Source of the DNA: Calocera cornea HHB12733
Taxonomy: Eukaryota > Basidiomycota > Dacrymycetes > Dacrymycetales > Dacrymycetaceae
Reading direction: 5' to 3'
DNA: 64,000 nt
NCBI GenBank assembly: GCA_001632435.1
Contig: KV423960.1
Location: forward strand, 67,564 to 131,563
In this document: piece by piece, positions 1-9,965 of the stretch
Layout of the letters: every line of letters starts with the position of its first letter
How positions within the stretch are numbered: position 1 is the stretch's first letter
Position numbers and translations under genes: made by a program
The notes under the pieces: generated by a model
Database searches by the model: none
What the model was told of the DNA's origin: nothing
The model's input: only the letters and a program-made list of their open reading frames with translations

Positions 1-320
1 TCAACCCTCTACTGGCTGTGTTTCAGCCGCAGTATCGTTGGCAATCCTCAGCAAAGGAGCTGATGTTCAGCACGCAGCTGCTTATAAGCAAAGGCTTCGC
101 GGCTTTTAAAAGTTAGGTAATAAATTTCTTATATTATGTACCTAAACTACTGAAAATAAGCAAACTACTCTTTACTTATCACTTTCTTCTCATTAGCAGC
201 CCTTTTGCCTCCCAAAGCAAGGAGCTGATAATAAACTCTATCTACAAGGTACGCTAACTTCTACTAATCAACCACTCCTAGGGTCCTAGTGGGCCCACGG
301 ATCGACCCAGCGCCGTACTG
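1..320. other. AT-rich, repeat-like left edge
   Basis: This stretch is visibly richer in A and T than the coding DNA that follows and has no convincing reading frame. It contains short recurring words such as AGCAAAG and AGGAGCTGAT. It may be the decayed end of a mobile element or simply diverged intergenic DNA; no terminal repeats, target-site duplication or transposase motif could be seen. Confidence 0.3.
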
Positions 321-321
321 A

Positions 322-829
322 GGAACAAAATGCCTCCGAGGACATGTGATGGCTCACTTTGCGGGGATTACTTACCGAGACATGCTGACTGCTCTTGAAC
401 TCATTCGTGATGAGCTCCGCAAAATCCGATGGACTGAGCTGACAAACAAAACAGCTAGCAGGCCAACCGCCCCAAGCGCCGAGACTCGGGCTAGAGCTGC
501 CAGGCGGCAAGGACTATTAGAGGACTACTATCAGATCTCAGCCAATCGCCAGAGTATGACCGAACCAGAGCGTAACGCAAGAATGACAGAGATAGAGGTC
601 AGTGAGTCTCTTCACACAGCATATCAGAGTGCTTAACGTAGCTTATTGTTTGCATTTTTTTGGGCGTCGATGGTCTACTGTATAGAAACAACTAAGGCAA
701 TTGAAGGGGATCAAGGAAGAGTCTTCACAGTCCCAGAAGAGGGTGAAGCACGAGAAGCCTGCACCCGCCCCTGATGAAGTGGTGGATCTGACGCTCGACG
801 ACGACGACACTGTCGTCAACCTGATGTGA
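322..829 (+). CDS. C-terminal part of a SIM-containing protein (possible fifth DUF7918-family member)
   Basis: A reading frame from about 322 to 600 ends in MTEIE. A GTCAGT...TATAG intron of about 108 bases follows, and a last exon then encodes a lysine-rich segment and PDEVVDLTLDDDDTVVNLM before a stop at 829. The layout (a coil ending in glutamate, a phase-0 intron, a K/R-rich stretch, then an acidic or terminal V-[VI]-D-L-T) matches the last two exons of the DUF7918/SIM genes at 9966-11309 and 34785-39387. No DUF7918 core is visible upstream; the frame is closed by a stop at 319 and AT-rich DNA begins there. It may therefore be a truncated copy or a gene whose 5' exons I cannot recognise. 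The first exon resembles nothing I know. Confidence 0.4.
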
Positions 830-1064
830 TGACCCAGATCAGTGCACTTGCCTGACTTTCCTCTCGCCCACACTCTAGCACACACTCTGTACCTAGTTCA
901 CGACTTACGAAGATACGCACTCTAGCGCACACTCTGTACCGCACTTCACGACTTACGAAGATATGCAGTCACATGTCTAAGTGCTATATCTATGTTTACT
1001 GAACCAATTCATTTATATCGACGGCACGGGATGTGTCGGTCTCCCACGTACATGTGGACCGGCC

Positions 1065-2888
1065 TCACTGCTGGGTTGAGACCCCGATCGACTGCAAGTA
1101 TGCGCATCTGGCCTGCTGCCCATAATCAACTACCTCCATTACGGTCGCATTCGTCTGGAACATGAGCCTGTCCTTCGCCCACGCGTTCCACTGCAGCCAC
1201 TCTGGCGAACCGGCGAGGCAGTACGTGTTCGGATCGTATGATCGTATGAAACTAGTCCAATAGCCCTGGATAACGGGAATGATGTACTCGTTTGACTGGC
1301 CGGGATAGTAGGAGGCAGGTGCTGCGCCCGGTGCCACATTGTAAGGGCCCCAGATAGCATTGATCTCCACGGTATGGGGTACACCGTAGCCTTCCTCCAT
1401 CTGGGTCGGGTCCATCACGTTATAGCTACGTCCTATCAATAAGTGTCACAAGCTGCACTGCGGTGCGCACCGATAAATCCAAGTTCCAGCCGCGCTATAT
1501 TGGCTGTAGGCACTTCCCACAGCCTGACTTGGACACATGTACCTCATCTCGCCGTATGCGTTGCTGATCGTTCTCCATAGGGAGCCCGAATCTGGGTAGA
1601 TCTCTGCTGGAGGGTACATGGCGTTCATTATCTCGATTTGAGTCGTAGTCATTGCGTTGAACTGGTCCACAAGGAACTGATCCATCTCTGCGTAGGTGGA
1701 TGTGTTCTTCGGAGTAAAGATTGTTCCGCCATTGGTATCGTCGCTATCAGGGTCTCAGCAGCTATCGGTGCAAAGTGAACAAACACTCACCCGAAAATGA
1801 CTGGAATCTTGATGAATTTGCCCTGCTGAAGAAGTCGATAACTGTAGTCTGTAATCAAGCCACCGTCGATAGTCGGCTGATACATGTAGATCGGTGCACC
1901 CGCTCCTGCTCCACCGTTGGGGTAAGGGATGTTGTAGTTGTTGGCTTGAAGATACGAGACATTGAGTGATCGAAGACAGCCCAGAGTGTCTTGAACCTGG
2001 CTGTATCCGCACCCTACGCGGTCGATGAAGGCATCGTACTGATACTGGGATTCGGAGACATTGAGCATATTACCGAAAGTCGCAGATTCGGCTGCCGCTG
2101 CTTGAAATAGGCCGTCGTCCTGGCCACCGTAGGCAGTCAGATGGAGAAGTAGAGATGCCCCCCCGGCACTATCGCCTCCGAGGACGACATGGGACGGGTC
2201 GCCGCCAAACTGTGCGGTTGTTAGCATCGGCAGGACGGCTCTTCGCACCGAGACAGAGCTTACCAGAGAAATGTATTGTTGGACCCATTGCATCACCATC
2301 CTCTGATCCAGGAGACCTACGTTGGTATTGCCATTATCCACGACTTCTTGGCTGGCCAAGAATCCGTATAAGCCCACGCGATAATTGAAATTGACGACAA
2401 TGATGTTCATATCGGCCGCCTGAATCAGGCCAGTTCCGTTATAGTTCGCGTTAGAGTCGACGTTGAAGCCGCCGCCTTGAATGAATAAGTAGACGGGAAG
2501 TTTCGTCGACGTAGAAGCTGCGCTTGGCGCATAAACATCTAAGAAGAGGCAGTCCTCGGATGTCGTCGGATCATTCGGCGTGCCGGGAGTTGACAGACAG
2601 ATCGGGCCATGCTATTCCGATGTAAGCAATGTATCCTGAGATCCATAAGGTGAAACGTACGGCGTCAGCCTCGATCACGGTGTCGTTCTGTAAGGGTGCT
2701 TGAGGTTCCCTCCAGCGCAGCTCTCCCAGAGGCGGAGCGGCGTATCGGATCCCTAGCCATTCGGTCACTCCGGTGGACCGAGCGACTCCGCGATAAGAGC
2801 TGTAGTCGAGCTCGACCAGAGGATCGACAGCGCCCACAAACGACAACCCAGCGAGGAGGACGAGCGAAAAGACAACACTCGCGCACAT
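1065..2888 (-). CDS. Secreted type-B carboxylesterase/lipase, copy 1
   Basis: This is an alpha/beta-hydrolase of the carboxylesterase type-B (fungal lipase) family, expected to cleave carboxylic esters outside the cell. A hydrophobic signal peptide follows the chosen Met at 2888; an in-frame Met at 2927 would add 13 residues. Family landmarks in order are WLGIRYAAPPLGELRW, SEDCLFLDVYAP, the oxyanion-hole segment YLFIQGGGFNV, NVGLLDQRMV, the nucleophile elbow GGDSAG, and the histidine in GYGVPHTVE. Several short introns sit at the same places as in the copy at 15411-17260 (for example before HGPICL and between IYR and YNVMDP). The usual catalytic-acid motif (DEG in relatives) reads DDTNGGTIF here, so the acid position appears to be glycine. 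Family assignment is firm; substrate is unknown. Confidence 0.88.
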
Positions 2889-2927
2889 GATGTGGGATAG
2901 AGCTGACCAAACCGAAAGCGCCTCCAC

Positions 2928-3691
2928 TCATGGGGGGACACCGTAGTTCTCCCTCTTATAAGGAATGGTGCAACACAAGCCCAGATCGCGCCCCGTTCTA
3001 CCAGCACGATGTGTGGAGGAGACAGGTAGCTCTGCGTTAGTGCCTGGTAATTTCGTACGTGCCATCCGGAACTTGGCTGAGAAGGCGTACGTTCATGACC
3101 GATCGCGAATGTTTCCGACTGGCATAGATAGTCAAAGGACATCTTCGTCCTTTTCCCCCCAGGTTCGGCTTGGAATGATGTAGTTGTCACGGAGGGATTC
3201 GCTCCACAGTACAAGACGCAGGAGTTCTGGACAAGAAGGCATGTAAACGCCGATGTTGAGGGACGAAATGAGCTCCTTTTAGAATGTTCCTTCCAAGTGG
3301 ATTATGCGGCGCGACCATGTGATCGCAAGGAGGCAAATGAAGGTGCGAAGCTGGCTGGATACGGCCCAGTCTCCGATCGATTGTCGGGCGCTAGCCATTG
3401 TCGGTATATGCATGTCACAGTGCAGTATTCTTGTGGACATTAAGCTACGAGATTGAGCCGACGGGGGCTATTCTGTTTTTAGGTGAGAGAAATCAGGATG
3501 GACAACATTCTCTTGCAGGATTGCCCTGAACGAACTCAACGACAGAGCACCGTTCCTGTAGTCCGGCGAGACGTCGGATGCTGATATCATCGAATTGCAG
3601 CGCTGGCAATACAGACAGCATCACTTGGAGGTATCGGATACAGGGGTACTCGAGTGGAACAACGGGCTACTGGTGGAGGAAAGAGAGAAGT
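2928..3691. other. Intergenic region
   Basis: This gap lies between the start of carboxylesterase copy 1 and the stop of the nucleoporin gene. It should hold the esterase promoter and the nucleoporin 3' end. Short open stretches exist on both strands but none shows family motifs or a plausible exon structure. Confidence 0.5.
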
Positions 3692-5461
3692 TCATGCTGG
3701 CGCGGAAGGCCGTCCCGGAACATCCAGGAAAGGATCCCTCGTGCTCCCCGTTTTCGCCCTATACAGCCTCGTGTAGTCTCCTTTGAGCTGTTGCACCTTC
3801 GCATCGAGGTCTGCAGTACGTCCAGCCAGGCCAAGAAGGCCCTCAGTTTGATTCCCCACCGCATTCGAGATTTCTGCACCGAGAAGTCAGAAATGCAAAA
3901 TAACACGGATTCCACGATGCGTACCCTTTGCGCTCCTTTGCTCATGGCGATACGAATCTCGCAGCAGACTCTCGATTTGTTGCATCGTGTTCTTTGCCGA
4001 ACGAAGCCGCTCCCGCATCTGAGCTTCCGTACGACCAAAGTACTTGACCGGGTACTCGAGCTGCCATGGCGCATGTCCAGGTTGCTTCGGGTTGGCATTG
4101 AACTTGTCGATGATTCCAACTGCAGCGGTCGCATCCTTCAGATCGCTGTCCAATTGCATCTGTACGTGTCGAGCCATAACCTCCGCCACATTGTAGTTAT
4201 CCTTCACTATCGTAGCATCCTTAACGGCAACCCATTAGTTCGGTAGCGGCGAAGGGCAATGTTTCTATTCACATTCTGAACCTTCTTGATGCTCTCGCCA
4301 AGAGTACTGATCTCCTCGCCCAGAGTGCTTGCCTTTAGCTCCTTAGCAACGTCCATGCAAGCACGTATATGTTCACTAGAAACAGTTAGAACCAAATTGC
4401 TATCGGATGCTAATGCACGCACTCGACCTCCTTGACCACATTCTTGTCAAGTTCCGACAGATCATCGTATCTCGCAGCCTTGGTGACGGTCTGAGGTTGT
4501 AACGGCGGCGGAGCACTACAGAACCATGTTAATATTAGAGCTTTCGCAAACACTGCCCTTCATGATATCTAGCTTACGCGGTACCCGATTGTTGCAAGGG
4601 CGCTCTCAGACTCTGCGTCAACTGACTCAACCCCAGAGTACCACCGGTACTGGCACCAAATGTGCCTGCAGACTGACCGAACATGCTCGTCTGCTGCTGA
4701 GGCTGCTGTTGTTGCTGGCCAAAGAATGAAACAGAGCCTGAGTTGGCGGGTTGGCCGAAGGTGGTGCTCGTTGAGGGTGCACCAAAGAGGGAGTTAGTCT
4801 GCTGTGGCTGTTGTCCAAATGAGGTTGACTGCTGAGGTTGCTGGCCGAAGGCCGTGGACGGCTGCCCAAACACAGAGTTCGTCTGTTGGGTGGTGCTCGC
4901 TTGACCGCCGAACAAAGAATTTCCAGGTTGCTGAGGAGCAGGTGTGGTCCCTACAGGCTTTGGGAACTGGAAGGCACTGAAAGGGTTCGGTGCGGGTTGT
5001 GTCGGTGCACTTGGCGGGTTAGCGCTTTGAGCGGTTGAGCCGAGGGTCGGCATAGACGCGAGGGTGGGGCGCTGAGATTGCTGCTGATTTTGGGTGTTGT
5101 TCGCCGCACCAAGGATGCTGAATCCTGTAGATGTCGGCTGCGTGGTAGATTGAGTTGGATTTTGAGTGGCTGCACCGAAGAGGGATAGCGTTGGTTTCGC
5201 TTGGTTGTTCTGCTGGCTCTGAGGCCCAAACAGACTAGTGCTCGACGTGCCGGCTGTCCCAGCAGCAGCACCCGGGAGCGATGGAAGCGTGATCCCAGGA
5301 GCTGCCGGGGCTGCCGACGGCTGCGTGCTGCTGCCTGGTCCAAAGAGGCTCATCCCTGTAGCTTTAGGCTTGTTGTGCTCGAGCTCGGCTGCTTCACGCG
5401 CCTCTCTCTCCGCTGCTCTTGCTTCTTTGGCGGCTTGCTTAGCGCGTTCCTCCTCTGTCAT
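3692..5461 (-). CDS. NUP49: FG nucleoporin, NUP49/NUP58 type
   Basis: This protein belongs to the central-channel Nsp1-Nup57-Nup49 (vertebrate p62-p54-p58) subcomplex of the nuclear pore. A charged start (MTEEERAKQAAKEARAAERE) leads into about 250 residues rich in GLFG/FGQQ-type FG repeats with poly-Q. After an intron comes the helical part: DDLSELDKNVVKEVDEHI, then DATIVKDNYNVAEVMARHV, then HAPWQLEYPVKYFGRTEAQM, and a final coil (NQTEGLLGLAGRTADLDAK) ending PGRPSAPA. The block around NANPKQPGHAPW...YFGR lines up with the human NUP58 region around APADYFR, which favours NUP58/NUP49 over NUP62 or NUP54. I read four introns; the one after GESIKK has a clear CTAAT branch site. An upstream 5' exon cannot be excluded. 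Confidence 0.82.
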
Positions 5462-5676
5462 ACTTCATAAGCCAAACTGATTTCAGTGCGCAGAACGCGG
5501 AACAATGCGGGTACGTACGGCATATCGCGGCCGTATGAGCAGAGCACGAGGACAAACGCAAGGCAGGTGGCGAAGACGCGTTGACGGGCGTGAAGAGGGC
5601 CTTGGTGGCTGTGCGAGGTTTCGCTTGCAGTTGTCGTCGACGTCGGCGATCTCGTCCTTCATACGAGTATACGACC
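5462..5676. promoter_or_regulatory. Divergent promoter between NUP49 and PPIL3
   Basis: The two start codons lie 215 bases apart on opposite strands, so this interval must contain both promoters or 5' leaders. No TATA box stands out. Confidence 0.5.
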
Positions 5677-6432
5677 ATGGTGAGCCCATTGATCGATACC
5701 CAAAGCCAGTGTGGCTAACATGCACGCAGTCTGTAACACTAGATACCTCTTTGGGAGAGATTAAGGTACTGCTATACCGCCTTCTCTTGTTCGCGACAAG
5801 CCATTGATGCCCTGTCAGATCGAGGTCTTCTGCGAAGCCGTTCCGCGAGCCGCTGAAGTGGGTTCAATCCCTTACTGTAAAGTTGCATTGCTCACCTGGG
5901 GTCCAGAACTTCCTTGCACTGTGTGCCAGTGGAGCATACAATGGTACTCTGTTTCACCGAAATATCAAGGGATTCATGATACAAGGTGGCGATCCGACTG
6001 GAACCGGCAAAGGTGGTCAGTCAATATGGGGGAAGCCGTTCGCCGATGAGATCAGGTCTACTCTGAAAGTGCGTCCCGCTCCATCAACCAAGATCCAGAA
6101 GAGGAACTGATCGGGATATAGTTCAACAACCGAGGGATAGTAGCCATGGCTAACTCCGGTCCGGACACTAACAAGGCTCAGTTCTTCATCACGTACGCAA
6201 AGCAGGGCCACTTGGACAACAAGTACACTATCTTCGGGCGTGTAATCGATGGGTTAGACACGCTGGATGTGATGGAACGGGTGCCCGTGAACCCGAAGAA
6301 TCGGCCGTTGAAGGAAATCGTCCTCAACAAGGTGTGCTATATCAGCTGTTCCGCTCGTTGTGCGTTCCCTTACTCTCGGCCCAGGTCACGATACATGCCA
6401 ACCCAATAGCGAACGCTGCAATCGACCAATAG
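5677..6432 (+). CDS. CYP10: Cyclophilin-type peptidyl-prolyl isomerase, PPIL3 type
   Basis: This is a single-domain cyclophilin that isomerises proline peptide bonds; PPIL3 relatives are found with the spliceosome. Six exons assemble cleanly: 5677-5679 (the start codon alone), 5730-5765, 5819-5857, 5907-6068, 6122-6331 and 6385-6432. The spliced protein reads [97 protein letters not shown] and [15 protein letters not shown]. The active-site [19 protein letters not shown] and QFFIT segments are intact. The very short N-terminus and the VTIHANP tail are typical of PPIL3 rather than cyclophilin A. The gene symbol follows the fungal name of the PPIL3 orthologue and is from memory. Confidence 0.93.
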
Positions 6433-6571
6433 TACAACATCCACAACGAGTGAATAGTCGTCATTATGTATCACTAGGAAAGATTCCGGGTAATGTATCG
6501 CCACATCGGCGGGTAACGACATGCTATGGTATCGGGCAATGCTCCAGCAGAGATCTCGAACTGCAGCACGC

Positions 6572-8437
6572 TCATGCTGCTGCGACAACCCTCCTCGGTG
6601 CCATCGGTGCTCCCTGCGGAAGTGGCACTCTCGTCCAGTCCGGCAGCCTGAATCCCCTCTTCCACGCGTCGCTCTCGTCCTCGTCAACATCAATATCCAC
6701 ATCTTCGTCCAACTCGTCGTCTTCTTCTGTCGCTCCGCTCTCTGCCAGCACGGCCGCTCGCCGCGCAGCTTTTTCAGCTTCATCGTACCGCTCGCGAGAT
6801 ATCTCTTCGCCAGACAGCTTGAGCGCCCTAAGTGGCTGGTCAATGAAGGGTTCTTCAGATTCAAAGAATCACATACCCTGCCAACGAGCCTCCCACCCAG
6901 ACCATGCTCCCCGGCGACCATCCCGGTGCCCTCCCTTCCCCAGTTGGCCTCTGCGGGTTGTTCACAGCCCTGAACTTCCCCTTCAGGTGCCGTACCGTCT
7001 CCCATGGGTCTTTCGTCCAATCCGGATGTCGCGGGAACCCGTTCTGCGACGGCACAGGCTCGTTGACCATCTTCTCCAGCTCTAGCTCCAGCCGTGCGAT
7101 CAAGCCCCGCATACCCGCCGTACCGCCAATGACGAGTATCCGGTCGACGAAGACTTTCCGCAGGTCGGCGTTGAGCGAGGCGAGGCAGCGCAGGATGAGC
7201 TCGGAGAGGGACGCTTCGTCCACGTCGCCGGGTGCGAAGAAGAGCTCTGCAGCACGGGAGCGGACCCAGCCGGGGATCGAGAGGACACCACGGTTCTTCA
7301 GGGTGTATTGGATATCGGTGCAGGTTGTGTGCGCTGAGTAGTGGGCGCGTAGTGCGTGGAGCGGAGTCGGGTGGGTTTCTGAGATGTGAGGTGAGGCCGT
7401 CGCAGATGAAGTTGCCGTATCTGGTGGGGGAGCGTCCAGCATGCTAATGTCCAGTTCGTCGCCTTCAAGCGCCGGCTCGGGCACCTCCCGTCGTCGTCTG
7501 CGAGTCGGCAGCGGGTCTTCGACGTAACAGCACCGGACTTTGATATCCTCCAGGACGTCGTCCGTGAGCACATCCTCCGGCACGCTGCCCAGGCCGGGCA
7601 GCGCAGCGCTTGGAGGCGCTCGCAGGTCCGGCGGTGCATAGTAACCGCCAAAGAGCAACAACAGATCCCGCAGATGTGAGGAGAGGCGCGCCCCGCCAAG
7701 TGGTGTTGATCGAAGCTTGGGGTACATTGGCCTGGCTTGGTAGATCGGCAATATCGTCGTCTCGAGGTGCCCTATGTCGACGACCAGTCCGGTTGTGCGA
7801 CCCGAGGCCAGGAGGGCGAGCAGACCAGACGGGGCGAAAGACACGCTCGGCACTTGAAGGTTCTTGAACAGTATTCGAGCCATCATCTCTTTAATGCAGA
7901 CGGGGAGCATAGGGTTCTCCGCGACGATGATCTTGCGGCCTTTTGGATCGACCATGAGAGATCTACAAGCTGTCAATGAAGGCACCTCAGCAGGGACGGT
8001 GACACGCACTGTATGAAAGTCCTCCTCAGCCTGTCCTTGAGCCTCTCATACAGAGCACGCTCCCCTTCTTCTCGATCGTCCACGGCGCTACCCATATCCA
8101 AGTCCCACAGACTTGTCCTGTCCTTCTCCTTCGGCTCCGTGAAGCTCACGGGCTTCTGGGCCTGAAACACATCCCGAGGCCGCCCCTCGCCCGAGAAGCC
8201 GACGCGCCATGTCCTGCATCCTGGGTCGAGCACGATGCGGTCTTCGGTGCCGTATCTAGACCTGTATGAGTGCATGTACGTTGGAAGAAGAGGACAATGG
8301 AGGACGGACAGGGAGTGCCGCCTATTTGTGGAATAGTGGGCGCCGGAGAAGGAGGGCGTCGCGCCGGCTGTGTCGAATGTAGTCCTTCTCGCGCTGGGGA
8401 GGGGCGTGGAGGGCACGAGGCTGGCCGAAGCCGTCAT
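6572..8437 (-). CDS. ARP10: Actin-related protein ARP10 (dynactin pointed-end subunit, Arp11/ACTR10)
   Basis: ARP10/Arp11 sits at the pointed end of the Arp1 filament in dynactin, the dynein adaptor complex. A variable Ser/Thr-rich N-terminus leads to the actin-fold start IVLDPGCRTWRVGFSGEG. After a 47-base intron come SLMVDPKGRKIIVAENP, KNLQVPSVSFAPSGLLALL, VVDIGHLETTILPIYQARP, GSVPEDVLTDDVLEDIKVR, DRILVIGGTAGMRGLIARLE and WVGGSLAGALKLSGEEI, then an acidic insert and LPDWTRVPLP before the stop. The segment order and the PDW tail match human ACTR10. The second intron removes 48 bases inside GGSLAG|ALK (donor GGGTATGT, acceptor CTTAG). The start at 8437 is the longest option; a 48-base in-frame stretch before IVLDPG could be an additional intron. 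Confidence 0.85.
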
Positions 8438-8652
8438 AATCCGCTGTCAGAACAAGGAGGGGAGCGAGGCCGATAACAATGCAGTTTCGCAATACAGAAG
8501 CGCGTCGCCGTCCGTGATTGACATCGCACGCGCGCCCCGGAGCTGCCCTCGGCTCCGGAGCGCATTCATTCATGATCATCGCCCCGTTGGTCCCTGCCTC
8601 CCTACCGACACGCTCCGTTCTCCTCTGGCTCGCCCTACAACTCCAAGGCAAC
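8438..8652. promoter_or_regulatory. Shared divergent promoter of ARP10 and CAP2
   Basis: About 215 bases separate the start codons of ARP10 (minus) and the capping protein beta gene (plus). Both products are parts of dynactin, so joint regulation from this interval is plausible. Confidence 0.5.
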
Positions 8653-9655
8653 ATGTCGCTAGAAGTCGAGACGCCCATCGACGCGCTGCTGGATCTCATG
8701 CGGCGGCTACCGCCGCAGAACGTCCAGCAGAACCTCGACAAGCTTGTCCAGCTCGCGCCGGAGGACGCCGAGGAGCTGGTCTCGAGCGTGGACGTCCCGC
8801 TGCGCATCGCGAAGTGCAAGCAGACAGGCCTGCCGTACTTGTGCTGCGACTACAACAAGGACGGAGACTCCTACCGGTGCGTCCTATTCAGTGCTCTAAT
8901 CTCTTCGGAGCTCACTGACAACCCTCTTTTTCCACCAGCTCTCCACACTCGAACGAATACGATCCTCCCCTGCCCGACGGCACCTTCCCCTCCGCCAAGC
9001 TGCGCAAGCTCGAAGTCTCCGCAAATGAGGCTTTCGACACTTACCGCGAGATGTGCGTCCCCTCCCTCCCCCCTGCTGATCAGAGAGCAGTGCTGAGGCA
9101 GGGCTAGCTAGGTACTTCGAGGGCGGGATCAGTAGCGTGTACCTGTGGGACACGGACCCGGGCGCGTTTGCCGGGGTGGTGCTGTTCAAGAAGCGTCAGT
9201 CTTCTTTTTTTCCCGCTTGACTCAGGATATGGAAGCTGAAAGGCTGCGTGGGCGCTGCAGTGATCGACCAGCCGAGCTGCGACAGCTGGGACTCGATCCA
9301 CGTTTTCGAAGCGCTCGAAAAGGGGCGCATGGCCAACTACAAGCTGACCTCGACGGTGATGCTCACCATTTCCGTCTCGGGCCCCACCGAGGGCAGCGTG
9401 AGCCTGAGCGGGAGCATGACGCGCCAGCAGGAGCAGGACCTGCCGATCGCCTCCATCCAGACGCACATCGCCAATACGGGGAGGATGATCGAGGATATGG
9501 AACTGAAGATGCGGAATCAGCTGCAGGACGTGTATTTTGGGAAGACGCGGGATGTGGTAGGCGAGCTGAGAAGCGCTGTGGGCGATGAGGAGGAGAAGAG
9601 GAGACGGGATCTCGCGAAGGAGCTCCAGGGGAGGTTTGGTAAGCGCTCGACTTGA
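8653..9655 (+). CDS. CAP2: F-actin capping protein beta subunit
   Basis: The beta subunit pairs with the alpha subunit to cap barbed ends of actin filaments and of the Arp1 filament in dynactin. Exons 8653-8876, 8939-9052, 9112-9194 and 9261-9655 give about 271 residues, the usual family length. Landmarks are [82 protein letters not shown] and [15 protein letters not shown]. The third intron uses the acceptor GCTGCAG at 9260; an earlier AG gives the wrong frame. A Met at 8572 lies upstream in frame but is not part of the conserved start. Identification is secure. Confidence 0.94.
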
Positions 9656-9965
9656 TCGAGGTGGATGTAGATGTATGCACAGAACGATGAGAGATACCAG
9701 AAATGCAATTAGTTCGATCATTGTTACAGGATTGGTGGATGGAGTTGGAACGCTAGACACAGTATGACTACAGGCATGGTAGGTGAAAAGAGCCCAGATG
9801 GAAAGGAGAAAATCTCGAAACAGCAGTAATCAGCAGTAGCACATCAGAAGTATCAGCCACATAGTCCGCGGCAATCAACATCAGCATCATCAGCAGTATT
9901 CAGCAACAGCAGCAATGACATCTCGAACAGCAGCAGTAACCTCCCCAACCACGAACAGAAGCGCA
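9656..9965. repeat. CAG/CAA/ATCAGCA-rich spacer between convergent genes
   Basis: This 310-base interval separates the 3' ends of CAP2 and the DUF7918/SIM gene. From about 9820 to 9935 it is an imperfect array of CAGCAG, CAACAGCAG and ATCAGCA words with no open frame tied to a gene. It probably carries the two 3' ends. Confidence 0.5.

Noticed and set aside
4838..5038. Plus-strand frames across the nucleoporin FG region
   Set aside because: The minus strand encodes FG repeats with correct flanking domains; the plus-strand frames are shadows of the repeats.
5858..5885. GGGTTCAATCCC resembling a tRNA B box
   Set aside because: It lies inside an intron of the cyclophilin gene and no cloverleaf can be drawn around it.
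6850..6890. A 24-base micro-intron near the end of ARP10
   Set aside because: Splicing GCAG|GTATGT to CTGAAG would keep a frame but would be extraordinarily short. Using the donor one base later (GCAGG|GTATGT) with the CTTAG acceptor gives a normal 48-base intron and restores GGSLAGALKLSGEE, so no micro-intron is needed.
9195..9260. A short intron ending at GACTCAG in the capping protein gene
   Set aside because: That 31-base splice puts the conserved WDSIHVFEA out of frame. The acceptor GCTGCAG at 9260 restores the frame and the usual protein length.
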